This document shows positions 1-7,184 of a DNA stretch of 64,000 nucleotides, one piece after another (position 1 is the first letter of the stretch; each line of letters starts with the position of its first letter). The stretch covers positions 9,754 to 73,753 of the forward strand of contig DBRR01000017.1 in NCBI GenBank assembly GCA_002306055.1, written 5' to 3'. Under the pieces are notes generated by a model. It was not told the DNA's origin, ran no database searches, and saw only the letters and a list, made by a program, of their open reading frames with translations. The position numbers were made by a program, and so were the translations under genes. This stretch comes from Anaerolineaceae bacterium UBA1363. GTDB taxonomy: Bacteria > Chloroflexota > Anaerolineae > Anaerolineales > Anaerolineaceae.

Positions 1-315
1 CTGGAAGGGTTTGATAGCCCCGAAAGCGTGCGTGAGCTGGTGGGTAAAGAAGTTTTTTCCGCAGTCAAAGATCTGCCGCCGCTGCCCGCAGGCAGGTATT
101 ACCATCACCAGTTGATCGGTTTGAGGGTTTTCGAAGATGATGAGGACCTTGGTGTGCTGGCTGCGATCATGGAAACCGGCGCTAATGACGTGTATATCAT
201 TGATCAAGCAGATGGTCAGGAATTGCTGATACCTGCAATTCCGGAAGTAATCCTGAAAATCGACCTTCAGCAAAAACGCATGAATGTGCACTTGTTGGAA
301 GGACTGAGGGGGTAA
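1..315 (+). CDS. rimM: Ribosome maturation factor RimM, C-terminal part (5' end outside window)
   Basis: The frame is open from base 1, so only the last 104 or so residues are present and the true start lies upstream. RimM assists 16S rRNA processing and 30S assembly by binding ribosomal protein S19. The visible part is the PRC-barrel domain: it contains the family signature 'LPPLPAGRYYHHQLIGL', then 'ETGANDVYII' and 'LLIPAIPEVILKID', which match the usual RimM C-terminus closely. The stop TAA overlaps the dprA ATG (TAATG), so the two are probably translationally coupled. The GTG at 28 is only an internal valine and not a start. Confidence 0.9.
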   Translation: MEGFDSPESVRELVGKEVFSAVKDLPPLPAGRYYHHQLIGLRVFEDDEDLGVLAAIMETGANDVYIIDQADGQELLIPAIPEVILKIDLQQKRMNVHLLEGLRG

Positions 316-1403
316 TGGAGCAAGCCGGATACTGGCTGGCGTTCAGTTACGTGAGAGGCATCGGGGCAGTCAGGTTTCGAAAACTGCTGTCCTTTTTTGG
401 CGAGTTAAGCCGGGCGTGGCAGTCTGGGTCAGCTGAGTTGATCGCGGCAGGCTTGTCCGAAAAGAACGTCGCGGACATACTCGAAAAGCGCAAAACTCTT
501 GATCCTCTGGCACTGCCTGAGCAGTTGAAAACCAAGGGGATCTCGTTTCTAACCTGGCAGGATGGTGCCTATCCGCGCTACCTAAAGGAAATCGCCCAAC
601 CTCCACCCGTTTTGTTTTTTAAGGGCACCATCACCCCTGAGGACGACCTTGCTGTTGCGATTGTAGGGACGCGGAACATGACAGCCTATGGAAAACAGAT
701 CACCCGGGATACAGCGGAATACCTGGCGCATAACGGGGTAACCGTGGTGAGCGGGCTGGCGCGGGGTGTGGACGGCCTGGCGCACAATGCGGCGATAGAG
801 GCAGGGGGCAGGACGATTGCCGTGTTGGGGAGCGGCGTGGATATCATTTATCCTCCCGAGCATCGCAGGTTGGCGGAAGAGATTCAGGAGCATGGAGCGA
901 TTGTAAGCGATTACGCGCCAGGAACAAAACCCGATGGCATTAATTTCCCGCCGCGTAACCGGATCATCTCGGGTTTGAGCCGCGCGACGATTGTGATCGA
1001 GGCAGGCGAGAAAAGCGGGGCATTGATCACGGCGAAATTTGCCATCGAACAAAACCGCGAGGTTTTCGCGGTACCTGGATCCGTTCTTTCGCCGATGAGC
1101 CGCGGGACGAACGATTTGATCGGGGAGGGGGCGATGCCAATGACGAATCCAAAGGCGGTATTGGAAGCGCTCAGGATTGAAGAGGGAAGCAGAGCGGAGA
1201 AGCCGCGCGAACAACCTCTGAGCGATCTTGAACAAACGGTTCTGCGGGTTTTGGGGCAGGATTCTCTGCATATTGATGAGATATGTGTTCGGATGGACCT
1301 GAGCGTCGAGAAGTTGACCGTGACCTTGACCATGATGGAATTGAAGGGGTTGGTGGTCCGCGAACAAGGGATGACCTACCGGCAAAACGGCAGGTGGATG
1401 TAG
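315..1403 (+). CDS. dprA: DNA processing protein DprA
   Basis: DprA (Smf) binds incoming single-stranded DNA during natural transformation and loads RecA on it. The 362-aa product has the normal length. After an N-terminal helical region of about 100 residues comes the Rossmann-like DprA core: 'VAIVGTR' (about 114-120), 'SGLARGVDGLAH', 'GSGVDIIYPPEH', 'FPPRNRIISGLS' and 'SGALITA'. A small winged-helix domain occupies about 300-360, as in many DprA proteins. The ATG overlaps the rimM stop by one base. In many genomes dprA is followed directly by topA; here a repeat-rich gap with transposase sequences separates the two. Whether the cell is naturally competent cannot be told from this gene alone, because dprA is kept in many non-competent bacteria. 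Confidence 0.95.
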   Translation: MEQAGYWLAFSYVRGIGAVRFRKLLSFFGELSRAWQSGSAELIAAGLSEKNVADILEKRKTLDPLALPEQLKTKGISFLTWQDGAYPRYLKEIAQPPPVLFFKGTITPEDDLAVAIVGTRNMTAYGKQITRDTAEYLAHNGVTVVSGLARGVDGLAHNAAIEAGGRTIAVLGSGVDIIYPPEHRRLAEEIQEHGAIVSDYAPGTKPDGINFPPRNRIISGLSRATIVIEAGEKSGALITAKFAIEQNREVFAVPGSVLSPMSRGTNDLIGEGAMPMTNPKAVLEALRIEEGSRAEKPREQPLSDLEQTVLRVLGQDSLHIDEICVRMDLSVEKLTVTLTMMELKGLVVREQGMTYRQNGRWM

Positions 1404-1432
1404 GGGTTACATAGTAGGAAAGGTAACCTAGG

Positions 1433-1507
1433 TTCTCGCCGGTGTCCTCAGTACAAAGTCTCCTTGTTGGACCGTGCGAGGCATCTGACCGTCAGGTCTC
1501 CCATTAC
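1433..1507. repeat. Dispersed intergenic repeat, family A, copy 1
   Basis: This sequence begins TTCTCGCCGGTGTCCTCA, has GCGAGG in its middle and ends GGTCTCCCATTAC. Related copies occur at 1607-1660, 47211-47288, 52728-52804 and 52963-53039, with a truncated copy at about 55417-55457. All copies share a CTCGC...GCGAG pairing followed by a TTGACxG...GTCTCC segment. All of them lie in gaps between genes. No open reading frame runs through them, so a short non-autonomous repeat is the simplest reading. Confidence 0.7.
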
Positions 1508-1529
1508 CGATTTAACATTTCGCAATTCG

Positions 1530-1573
1530 CGGATGGACTAATATCCTGCTTCGCGGGAACGCGAGCCCATCCG
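1530..1573. repeat. REP-like imperfect palindrome, family B, copy 1
   Basis: A 44-nt element is bounded by CGGATGG and its complement CCATCCG, with a GC-rich centre (TTCGCGGGAACGCGAG). It occurs in the opposite orientation at 63729-63772 with only a few differences. A diverged copy lies at about 1686-1727, and the start of another is cut by the window end (63984-64000). Because the same element sits at both ends of the window, it is likely to be common in this genome. Confidence 0.75.
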
Positions 1574-1606
1574 TACATTCGGAGCTAGCCATGCGATGAA
1601 GACTCA

Positions 1607-1730
1607 GTTCTCGCAGGTCTCCCGACCTTGCGAGGTACTTGAACGTTAGGTCTCCCATTACTGTTTTGACGATTCGCAATACACAGATAGACCAATATCC
1701 TCACATGCGGGCACAGGTGCCCATCTTTGC
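1607..1730. repeat. Second, diverged copy of the family A + family B composite
   Basis: The family A sequence (1607-1660) followed by a family B-like palindrome (about 1686-1727) repeats the order and spacing of 1433-1573. The two stretches share GTCTCCCATTAC, the words CGCAAT and CCAATATCCT/CTAATATCCT, and CCCATC. This indicates a local duplication of a composite unit of about 150-180 bp, followed by divergence. Confidence 0.6.
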
Positions 1731-1740
1731 TAAGTTTGAC

Positions 1741-1765
1741 GTACGGTGGGGGTTCACTCCCACCG
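1741..1765. repeat. Small hairpin repeat GTACGGTGGGGG...CCCACCG
   Basis: GTACGGTGGGGGTTCACTCC followed by CACCG forms a short hairpin. The same word in reverse complement (CCCCCACCGTACGG) is tandemly repeated at 63909-63987. The remaining gap up to 1847 shows only a partial GCATGCCGTGCCCC palindrome and no gene. Confidence 0.55.
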
Positions 1766-1847
1766 CGATTGGTGGCGCATGCCGTGCCCCGTGATACGGA
1801 ACCAACGATGTTCGTTCAGCAAGATCCTAAATAGGTAAAATGATGCA

Positions 1848-2115
1848 ATGGCTTCCAACAATTCGTTACCACTTCGAAAAAATCTACGAATACCTGAATT
1901 TGATTACTCGCAACCTGGTGCCTATTATGTGACCATCGTCACCCAGAGATCGCAAAATGTTGTTTTGGCAGGTTTTTGATGGTGAATTGGTATTGAACGA
2001 TATCGGAAGGATGATGAAAGAAGTAATTGACCAAATTCCTGAGCATTATCCAGGGATCAATGTCGAGATTTCTGTAATAATACCGATTCCTATTCACATC
2101 CTATTCCTTATTGCG
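1848..2115 (+). pseudogene. Broken REP-associated tyrosine transposase (RAYT)
   Basis: Translation from the ATG at 1848 gives 'RKNLRIPEFDYSQPGAYYV', almost the same as the intact RAYT at 2262. The frame is lost at about 1951, where one extra base sits in CCCAGAGATCGC, and resumes in another frame with 'FDGELVLNDIGRMMKEV'. The histidine motif that should read PNHIHG has become 'PIPIHI', so one of the two metal-binding histidines is gone. Similarity stops at about 2115, just before a palindromic repeat. A frameshift, a lost catalytic residue and a missing C-terminal half together mark a dead copy. It is a close paralogue of its neighbour, not a random hit. Confidence 0.85.
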
Positions 2116-2118
2116 GAT

Positions 2119-2142
2119 GTAGTGGCAGGCCCCCGTGCCTAC
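2119..2142. repeat. REP-like palindrome, family D, left flank of RAYT
   Basis: GTAGTGGCAGGCCCCCGTGC followed by CTAC. The same element in inverted orientation lies at 2855-2879, so the intact RAYT gene sits between two inverted copies. That is the arrangement expected of REP sequences around their cognate transposase. Confidence 0.7.
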
Positions 2143-2158
2143 CCAAGATGTAGCCGTT

Positions 2159-2186
2159 GTAGAGGCGACGCATGCGTCGCCTCTAC
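2159..2186. repeat. Perfect 28-nt palindrome, family C
   Basis: GTAGAGGCGACGCA followed by its exact reverse complement. Further copies are at 2529-2546 (half) and 2571-2598 (one mismatch), both inside the RAYT coding sequence, and a variant with GGGGTGACGCA arms lies at 63824-63851. A degraded fragment is visible at about 2220-2235. Confidence 0.8.
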
Positions 2187-2261
2187 CTCCGCACGGAAAA
2201 GGTATTCTACCGCGACACTCACGCGTCGCCTCTATATTGATACAAAAGGTAAAATAACTTG

Positions 2262-2837
2262 GTGAATCCAGATTCCTCATTACACCACCGGAAAAATCTA
2301 CGAATACCTGAATTTGATTATTCGCAACCGGGGGCATATTTTGTGACCATTGTCGCCCAGGATCGTAAAACGTTGTTTGGGCATATTATTGACGGAGAAA
2401 TGATTTTGAATGATATGGGGAAGATGGTGGAAGAGGTCTGGATTGCCATACCAAAACATTTTCCAAATGTTAAATTAGGTGAATTTGTGATTATGCCAAA
2501 CCATATCCATGGAATCATCTCCATCACCGTAGAGGCGACGCATGCCGTGGCTGCCCAAGATGAGACCCTCGTAGAGGCGACGCATGCGTCGCCCCTACCC
2601 AGGGTGTCCAGAGGGCCTCTGCCTGGCTCGATTGGAGCAATTATTGGTTCATTTAAATCCGCAGCATCAAAGAGATTTCGTGAAATTCCCAACAACCCGG
2701 AAAAACGCCTCTGGCAACAGAATTATTATGAACACGTCATCCGGAACGAACGGGATTACCAGGCGATCTTTGATTACATCGTCGCCAATCCGATGAATTG
2801 GGATAAGGATGAAGAATTCTATTCGATAGAAGGGTAA
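2262..2837 (+). CDS. REP-associated tyrosine transposase (RAYT, Y1/HUH family)
   Basis: RAYTs are single-copy HUH nucleases of the IS200/IS605 (Y1_Tnp) fold that cleave and move or spread REP palindromes. This 191-aa protein shows the RAYT opening 'RIPEFDYSQPGAYFVTI' and the HUH motif in 'VIMPNHIHGIIS' (about residue 80). Its C-terminal helix is 'YEHVIRNERDYQAIFDYI', whose tyrosine is the likely nucleophile, and the end is 'NPMNW'. I chose the GTG at 2262; TTG at 2259 is equally open and no strong ribosome site decides. A segment of about 25 residues after the HUH motif is encoded by family C palindromes and reads 'VEATHA' twice, an in-frame invasion. Inverted family D palindromes flank the gene. 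Confidence 0.85.
   Translation: MNPDSSLHHRKNLRIPEFDYSQPGAYFVTIVAQDRKTLFGHIIDGEMILNDMGKMVEEVWIAIPKHFPNVKLGEFVIMPNHIHGIISITVEATHAVAAQDETLVEATHASPLPRVSRGPLPGSIGAIIGSFKSAASKRFREIPNNPEKRLWQQNYYEHVIRNERDYQAIFDYIVANPMNWDKDEEFYSIEG
2571..2598. repeat. Family C palindrome inside the RAYT coding region
   Basis: GTAGAGGCGACGCA plus its near-complement (one mismatch) lies within the RAYT frame, with a half copy 42 nt earlier at 2529-2546. Both are read in the same phase and keep the frame open. Confidence 0.8.
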
Positions 2838-2854
2838 CTATGTAGGATTTCTTT

Positions 2855-2879
2855 GGCAGGCACGGGGGCCTGCCACTAC
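2855..2879. repeat. REP-like palindrome, family D, right flank of RAYT
   Basis: GGCAGGCACGGGGGCCTGCC followed by ACTAC is the inverted counterpart of 2119-2142. It lies 17 nt after the RAYT stop and could also act as a hairpin at the end of that transcript, although no T-run follows. Confidence 0.65.
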
Positions 2880-2910
2880 CAGAGATTCACCACTACCTTC
2901 ACCCTAACCC

Positions 2911-2937
2911 TTGACAAAAATTTGGTTATGGTATGAT
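2911..2937 (+). promoter_or_regulatory. Promoter of topA
   Basis: There is a consensus -35 TTGACA at 2911-2916 and a -10 TATGAT at 2932-2937 preceded by TGG (extended -10). The spacer is short at 15 nt, which the extended -10 may compensate. The topA start follows 42 nt later. Confidence 0.7.
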
Positions 2938-2979
2938 AGGCGTGCTATTTTTGAGCCACACTTTTCAAAGGGAGTCATT

Positions 2980-5373
2980 TTGGAAGCATATTGTTTTAAA
3001 TGTAAAGAGAAACGAGAAATCACTCAGGCGCAACCTGGGTTTACCAGCCGTGGTGCAGCTATGACCACTGGCGTTTGCGCAGTTTGCGGTACCAAGCTTT
3101 TTCGCATGGGCGTGACTCCTGCGCATGAGGGGTTGGAGAAACCCGCTGTTGTATCGAGCAAACCAGCAACAAAAAAAGCTGCAGGGAGCCGAAAACAGAA
3201 AACCTCTATCAAGCAAGTGACCAGCAAAAGTTCCAACGGGAAAAAAGTACGATCTGGCAATGGGAAACCGCTGGTTATCGTGGAATCGCCGGCCAAGGCG
3301 CGCACCATTGGCAAGTTCCTGGGGGATGGCTACCAGGTGCTCGCTTCAGTAGGCCACGTAAGGGATCTACTAAAGTCGCAATTGAGCGTGGACGTTGATA
3401 ACAATTTCACGCCCAAGTACCGTGTTCCGAACGAGAAGAAGGAATTGGTCGCGGAAATTACTGCCACCGCGGATCGGAGCAAGAAGGTCTATCTTGCAAC
3501 TGATCCTGACCGCGAAGGAGAATCAATCGCCTGGCACGTGATGGATTCAGCCCAGATAGCGCCGGAAAAGGTCGAGCGGGTTGTCTTCCATGAGATCACC
3601 AAGGAAGCAATTGCGGCTGCCTTTGCCAATACCCGCGAGATCGACATGGACCTGGTGAATGCCCAACAAGCCCGCCGGATCCTGGACCGCCTGGTCGGTT
3701 ATGGCGTAAGCCCGATTCTGTGGGCAAAGGTGAAGGGACGCCTTTCTGCCGGTCGTGTGCAGTCAGTGGCATTGAGGTTGATTGTCGAACGCGAGCGCGA
3801 AATCCAAGCATTCGTGCCTGTTGAGTACTGGAAGATTTCAGCTTTGTTTGAAGCTGACGACACCAAGAACCAATACAAGGCGAGGTTATTCAAGGTAAAT
3901 AAGGCAGATCCGAATCTGACTGATGAAGCAACCACCATGGCGCTGTTAGAGAAGCTAAAGCGGGCGAACTACCAACTCGACAATATTGACCGCAGCACCA
4001 AAAGCATTCGTCCGGGAGCACCTTTTATCACGAGTACATTACAGCAGGAAGCTTCCACACGCCTGGGTTTTCTGACCAAGAAGACCATGGCAGTCGCTCA
4101 GCAGTTGTATGAAGGAATTGACCTTGGTGGCGGCGAAGAAACCGGTCTGATTACTTACATGCGTACCGACTCTGTGCATGTTTCTGCCCAATCAGTGACC
4201 GAAGCGCGTGAGTTTATAGCGAAAAAGTACGGAGAGAACTACGTGCCAGAGAAGCCGCCTGTGTACCGCACGCGAGCTGCTTCTGCACAAGAAGCGCACG
4301 AGGCGATCAGACCTACATCCGTGAGGCGCACCCCTGAGAGCGTGAAAGAATACCTAAGCGGCGATCAATTCAGACTGTATAAACTGATCTGGCAGCGATT
4401 TATCGCCAGTCAGATGACCCCGGCGCTGATCGAAACGATCACGGCTGATATTGCTGGCACATTCGAGAAGGAAACCTGTTTGTTCCGAGCGACTGGCAGT
4501 AAAACAACTTTTCCGGGTTATCGGGCAGTCTATTCCGCAGTCAGAGGCGAAGATGAAAAAGAGGATGAGGATCAGACTGAGCTGCCTCTCGAATCGCTGG
4601 TGGTTGGTCAGAAGCAGCGTTTAGTCAAACTGAATCCAAGCCAGCATTTCACCGAACCGCCGCCTCGTTTCACGGAAGCCTCACTGATCCAGGTGCTGGA
4701 AGAAAACAAGATCGGCCGGCCTTCCACGTATTCCCCGATCATCACCACCATACAAGCCCGTGGGTATGTGACACGCGAATCGAAACGCCTGGTTCCGACA
4801 GAAATCGGTTTCTTGGTTAACGACCTGGTGGTGGAGTACTTCCCTTCGATCGTGGATATCGGCTTTACATCCTCCATGGAAGATAAACTGGATGAAATCG
4901 CGCAGGGAGAAACACCCTGGGTTGAGGTGATCCGGAACTTTTACACCCCGTTCAAAGAGAGCCTGGAACACGCTAAAGAAAATATGCCTAAAACGCAGGT
5001 GAAACCAGAGCTGATTGGTAGAGCATGCCCGGAATGCGGTGGAGATCTGGTGTTGCGGACGGGACGATTTGGACGGTTTATCAGTTGTTCGAACTTCCCG
5101 AAGTGCAAGTACACCGAACCGTGGCTTGAAAAGATTGGCGTGGTCTGCCCGGAATGCCACCAGGGCGATGTCGTGGAGAAGCGGAGCAAGCGCGGAAGAG
5201 TGTTTTACGGCTGCTCACGTTACCCTGAATGCAACTATGTTTCCTGGGATAAACCCCTGGCGAGAGCTTGTCCAAAATGCGGAGGTAGATTGACAACCAA
5301 GAATGGCAAACAGGCAAGCTGCAGCGACTGCCACTCCCGATATGAGCTCGAAGAAGGCGTCTTGCAGCAGTAG
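2980..5373 (+). CDS. topA: DNA topoisomerase I with an extra N-terminal zinc ribbon
   Basis: Type IA topoisomerase relaxes negative supercoils through a covalent tyrosine link. I start at TTG 2980 because AAAGGGAG (2967-2974) sits 5 nt before it and the promoter lies upstream; the frame itself opens inside the -35 box. The 797-aa protein begins with a small zinc ribbon (CxxC at about 4-7 and CAVC at about 36-39, DUF5679-like) and a Lys/Ser-rich linker to about 95. The TOPRIM domain follows, with 'VIVESPAKA' and 'DPDREGE' (D175). The catalytic Tyr393 lies in 'TYMRTDS'. Three C-terminal zinc-finger repeats each start C-P-x-C. The N-terminal ribbon is absent from the classical enzymes and may be lineage-specific. 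Confidence 0.95.
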   Translation: MEAYCFKCKEKREITQAQPGFTSRGAAMTTGVCAVCGTKLFRMGVTPAHEGLEKPAVVSSKPATKKAAGSRKQKTSIKQVTSKSSNGKKVRSGNGKPLVIVESPAKARTIGKFLGDGYQVLASVGHVRDLLKSQLSVDVDNNFTPKYRVPNEKKELVAEITATADRSKKVYLATDPDREGESIAWHVMDSAQIAPEKVERVVFHEITKEAIAAAFANTREIDMDLVNAQQARRILDRLVGYGVSPILWAKVKGRLSAGRVQSVALRLIVEREREIQAFVPVEYWKISALFEADDTKNQYKARLFKVNKADPNLTDEATTMALLEKLKRANYQLDNIDRSTKSIRPGAPFITSTLQQEASTRLGFLTKKTMAVAQQLYEGIDLGGGEETGLITYMRTDSVHVSAQSVTEAREFIAKKYGENYVPEKPPVYRTRAASAQEAHEAIRPTSVRRTPESVKEYLSGDQFRLYKLIWQRFIASQMTPALIETITADIAGTFEKETCLFRATGSKTTFPGYRAVYSAVRGEDEKEDEDQTELPLESLVVGQKQRLVKLNPSQHFTEPPPRFTEASLIQVLEENKIGRPSTYSPIITTIQARGYVTRESKRLVPTEIGFLVNDLVVEYFPSIVDIGFTSSMEDKLDEIAQGETPWVEVIRNFYTPFKESLEHAKENMPKTQVKPELIGRACPECGGDLVLRTGRFGRFISCSNFPKCKYTEPWLEKIGVVCPECHQGDVVEKRSKRGRVFYGCSRYPECNYVSWDKPLARACPKCGGRLTTKNGKQASCSDCHSRYELEEGVLQQ

Positions 5374-5389
5374 GTGTGATTGGTATAAA
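5362..5389 (+). promoter_or_regulatory. Promoter inside the 3' end of topA
   Basis: TTGCAG (5362-5367), a 16-nt spacer and TATAAA (5384-5389) with a TGG extension lie at the end of topA and drive the next gene. The predicted start of transcription is near 5396, inside the left arm of the inverted repeat described next. Confidence 0.55.
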
Positions 5390-5434
5390 ACCTGCACCTT
5401 AAGAAGTGATAACTACTTTCATCGAGGTGCAGGT
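5390..5434 (+). promoter_or_regulatory. Inverted repeat covering the transcription start region and ribosome site
   Basis: ACCTGCACCT (5390-5399) and AGGTGCAGGT (5425-5434) are perfect complements 25 nt apart. The right arm contains the GAGGTG ribosome-binding site and ends directly before the ATG. It may be an operator for a dimeric repressor, or an RNA hairpin that hides the ribosome site. Confidence 0.5.
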
Positions 5435-6604
5435 ATGGAAAACATACTCAATTATTTAAAAGAAAAACTAAAGGTACCAAGAAACCTGGCAATTGCAGCA
5501 GCAGTGGCTGGCTTGGTGCTCGGGTTGATTATTGGGTGGGTGATCCTGCCTGTGCAGTGGACCGACGCTTCCGCTGAGCAATTGCGGGCAGATTTGCGTA
5601 TTGATTACCTGCGCAACCTGATCACAACCTATACCCTGAATGGGGATAAAGAGAAAGCCATCCAACTCTACCAGGAATTGGGTGAGAAGGCTGATTCAAC
5701 ACTCAGCGAGTTGCTGGCGCAGCCGGGCTTCCTCTCAACAGAACAAATCACGCGGTTCACGACTGCCCTGGGGATCGCCATGCCCCAGGCGAGCGGTGAG
5801 GCTGCCAGCACAGCCCCCCTGACGCTTGAGGACGGGACTGAAATTAAAGTAGACACAGGTGAAGACGCTCAACCAGCACAGGAATCCAATACCTTGTTGT
5901 GGCTGGGTTTTGGGCTGTTGGCGATCCTCGCCATTGGGGCATATCTTGCTTATCGCTACTACTTTAAGGAGCGACCAGTGGTAGAAGGCAATCCCCTGGA
6001 CGCTGACACCTCCGAGAATCGCGTTGCACCTGCGGCAGTAAGGCAGCCAGCAGCGGTGCCAATGCGGCCGGCTGCAGAACCAACCCCAGCAACGACGCCT
6101 GTCCAGAACCAATCAGCCTTTAAACCGCCTTTATTTGGCAATGGCAAGCAATCCAGCAGCTCACCTGTGCAAAAGCAAAAACCTATTGCTCAGTTCATGT
6201 CGACCTATGCATTTGGGGATGACCGCTACGATGAATCGTTCACCTTCGATGCTCCAAATGGTGAATTTTTGGGCGAATGCGGCGTGAGCATTTCGGATAT
6301 CATCGGTGTGGGAGAACCAAAGAAAATCTCTGCCTTTGATATATGGCTGTTCGATAAAAATGATATTCAAACCGTAACCAAGGTCTTGATGAGCAGACAT
6401 AGTTTTGAAGATGCGAGTACACGGCAACGATTAGAGATTCGAGGAGAGCCGATTTTAGCAGAGCCCGGGGCGCAATTTGTGCTCCAAACAGCGACACTAC
6501 GGTTGGAAGGACGCATTGTGGACGTCATGTATGGGGATATGCCCCTACCGGAGGATAGTTACTTCCAGCGCAGCACAGTGGAGTTGGCGATCTACAGGAA
6601 ATAG
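5435..6604 (+). CDS. Uncharacterised membrane protein with two TM segments
   Basis: I do not recognise this 389-aa protein. The ATG at 5435 follows a GAGGTG site; the longer upstream frame overlaps topA and its promoter and is rejected. TM helices are seen at about 20-38 ('LAIAAAVAGLVLGLIIGWV') and about 155-175 ('LLWLGFGLLAILAIGAYLA'). Between them lies a region of about 115 residues that includes a TPR-like stretch with 'NGDKEKAIQLYQELGEKA'. After TM2 comes a Pro/Ala/Gln-rich linker, then a globular C-terminal domain from about 250 to the end ('FDAPNGEFLGECGVSISD', 'FDIWLFDKND'). The second helix would place the N-terminal and C-terminal domains on the same side. Its own promoter and a terminator suggest a single-gene unit. 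Function unknown. Confidence 0.8.
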   Translation: MENILNYLKEKLKVPRNLAIAAAVAGLVLGLIIGWVILPVQWTDASAEQLRADLRIDYLRNLITTYTLNGDKEKAIQLYQELGEKADSTLSELLAQPGFLSTEQITRFTTALGIAMPQASGEAASTAPLTLEDGTEIKVDTGEDAQPAQESNTLLWLGFGLLAILAIGAYLAYRYYFKERPVVEGNPLDADTSENRVAPAAVRQPAAVPMRPAAEPTPATTPVQNQSAFKPPLFGNGKQSSSSPVQKQKPIAQFMSTYAFGDDRYDESFTFDAPNGEFLGECGVSISDIIGVGEPKKISAFDIWLFDKNDIQTVTKVLMSRHSFEDASTRQRLEIRGEPILAEPGAQFVLQTATLRLEGRIVDVMYGDMPLPEDSYFQRSTVELAIYRK

Positions 6605-6646
6605 ATAAGTCGATAGCTGGTAGTTGACAGGAGATAGGAATAAAAG

Positions 6647-6674
6647 AGATCGGGCTCCAAACGGAGCCCGATCT
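6647..6674. terminator. Bidirectional terminator between the unknown membrane gene and greA
   Basis: AGATCGGGCTCC and GGAGCCCGATCT form a perfect 12-bp stem with an AAAC loop. On the minus strand the hairpin is followed by CTTTTATT, so it best serves greA. It also lies 43 nt after the plus-strand stop at 6604. Confidence 0.8.
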
Positions 6675-6694
6675 GTGCTTAAAATATCAGGGGG

Positions 6695-7168
6695 TTACTC
6701 GATTTTGAGGATTTTGATTTTAAGGATGGAATTATTGGGGAGGTGGACCTCGACCGTCTCACCTTTTTTATGCCCCATCAGAGCCGCACCCATGGGAGAT
6801 TCGTAGGAAATCTTTCGCTGCCGGGGGTTGGCTTCGTTGGCACCAACGATGATGAAGGTCTCTTCGGGCTCGTCTCCTTCCTGGAGGGTGACGGTGTTGC
6901 CGATCTGAACCATGGAGGTGTTAAGGTCGGTGTCTTCAATCAACGTAGCAGTAGAAAGAATAGCTTCGATCTGCTGGATCCGTCCTTCGATGAACCCTTG
7001 GTCTTCCTTGGCAGCATGATAATCAGCGTTTTCGGAAAGATCACCCATTTCGATAGCATGTTTTAGACGGCGGGCGATTTCTTCGCGGCGGGGACCTTTT
7101 AGGTCAGCCAGTTCTTCTTGTAGTTTTGCCTTCCCGGCAGGGGTTAAGAATTGGGGTGTGAGAGCCAT
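6695..7168 (-). CDS. greA: Transcription elongation factor GreA
   Basis: GreA enters the RNA polymerase secondary channel and stimulates cleavage of backtracked transcripts. The 157-aa length fits the family. The N-terminal coiled coil carries the tip acidic pair in 'MGDLSENADYHAAKEDQ', and the C-terminal FKBP-like domain includes 'GNTVTL' and 'SPMGAALMGHKKGE'. I start at ATG 7168 ('MALTPQFLTPAGKAKLQ'), the normal GreA beginning. The frame stays open 20 codons further, but that part overlaps dgt. AGGAG lies upstream at a longish 13 nt. It is the last gene of the minus-strand run and has a strong terminator. Confidence 0.95.
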   Translation of the reverse strand: MALTPQFLTPAGKAKLQEELADLKGPRREEIARRLKHAIEMGDLSENADYHAAKEDQGFIEGRIQQIEAILSTATLIEDTDLNTSMVQIGNTVTLQEGDEPEETFIIVGANEANPRQRKISYESPMGAALMGHKKGETVEVHLPNNSILKIKILKIE

Positions 7169-7184
7169 GATTGGTGTTTTACTC

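Noticed and set aside
582..1385. A 267-codon open frame on the minus strand across dprA
   Set aside because: It is fully antisense to a clear dprA gene, and its translation is rich in Arg, His, Gln and Cys without any recognisable domain.
1404..1847. Possible CRISPR array
   Set aside because: Repeats are few, imperfect, unevenly spaced and palindromic over their whole length, and there are no unique spacers of even size or cas genes.
1957..2265. Open frame on plus strand between the RAYT copies
   Set aside because: It is the shifted second part of the broken RAYT running into a palindrome, not a separate gene.
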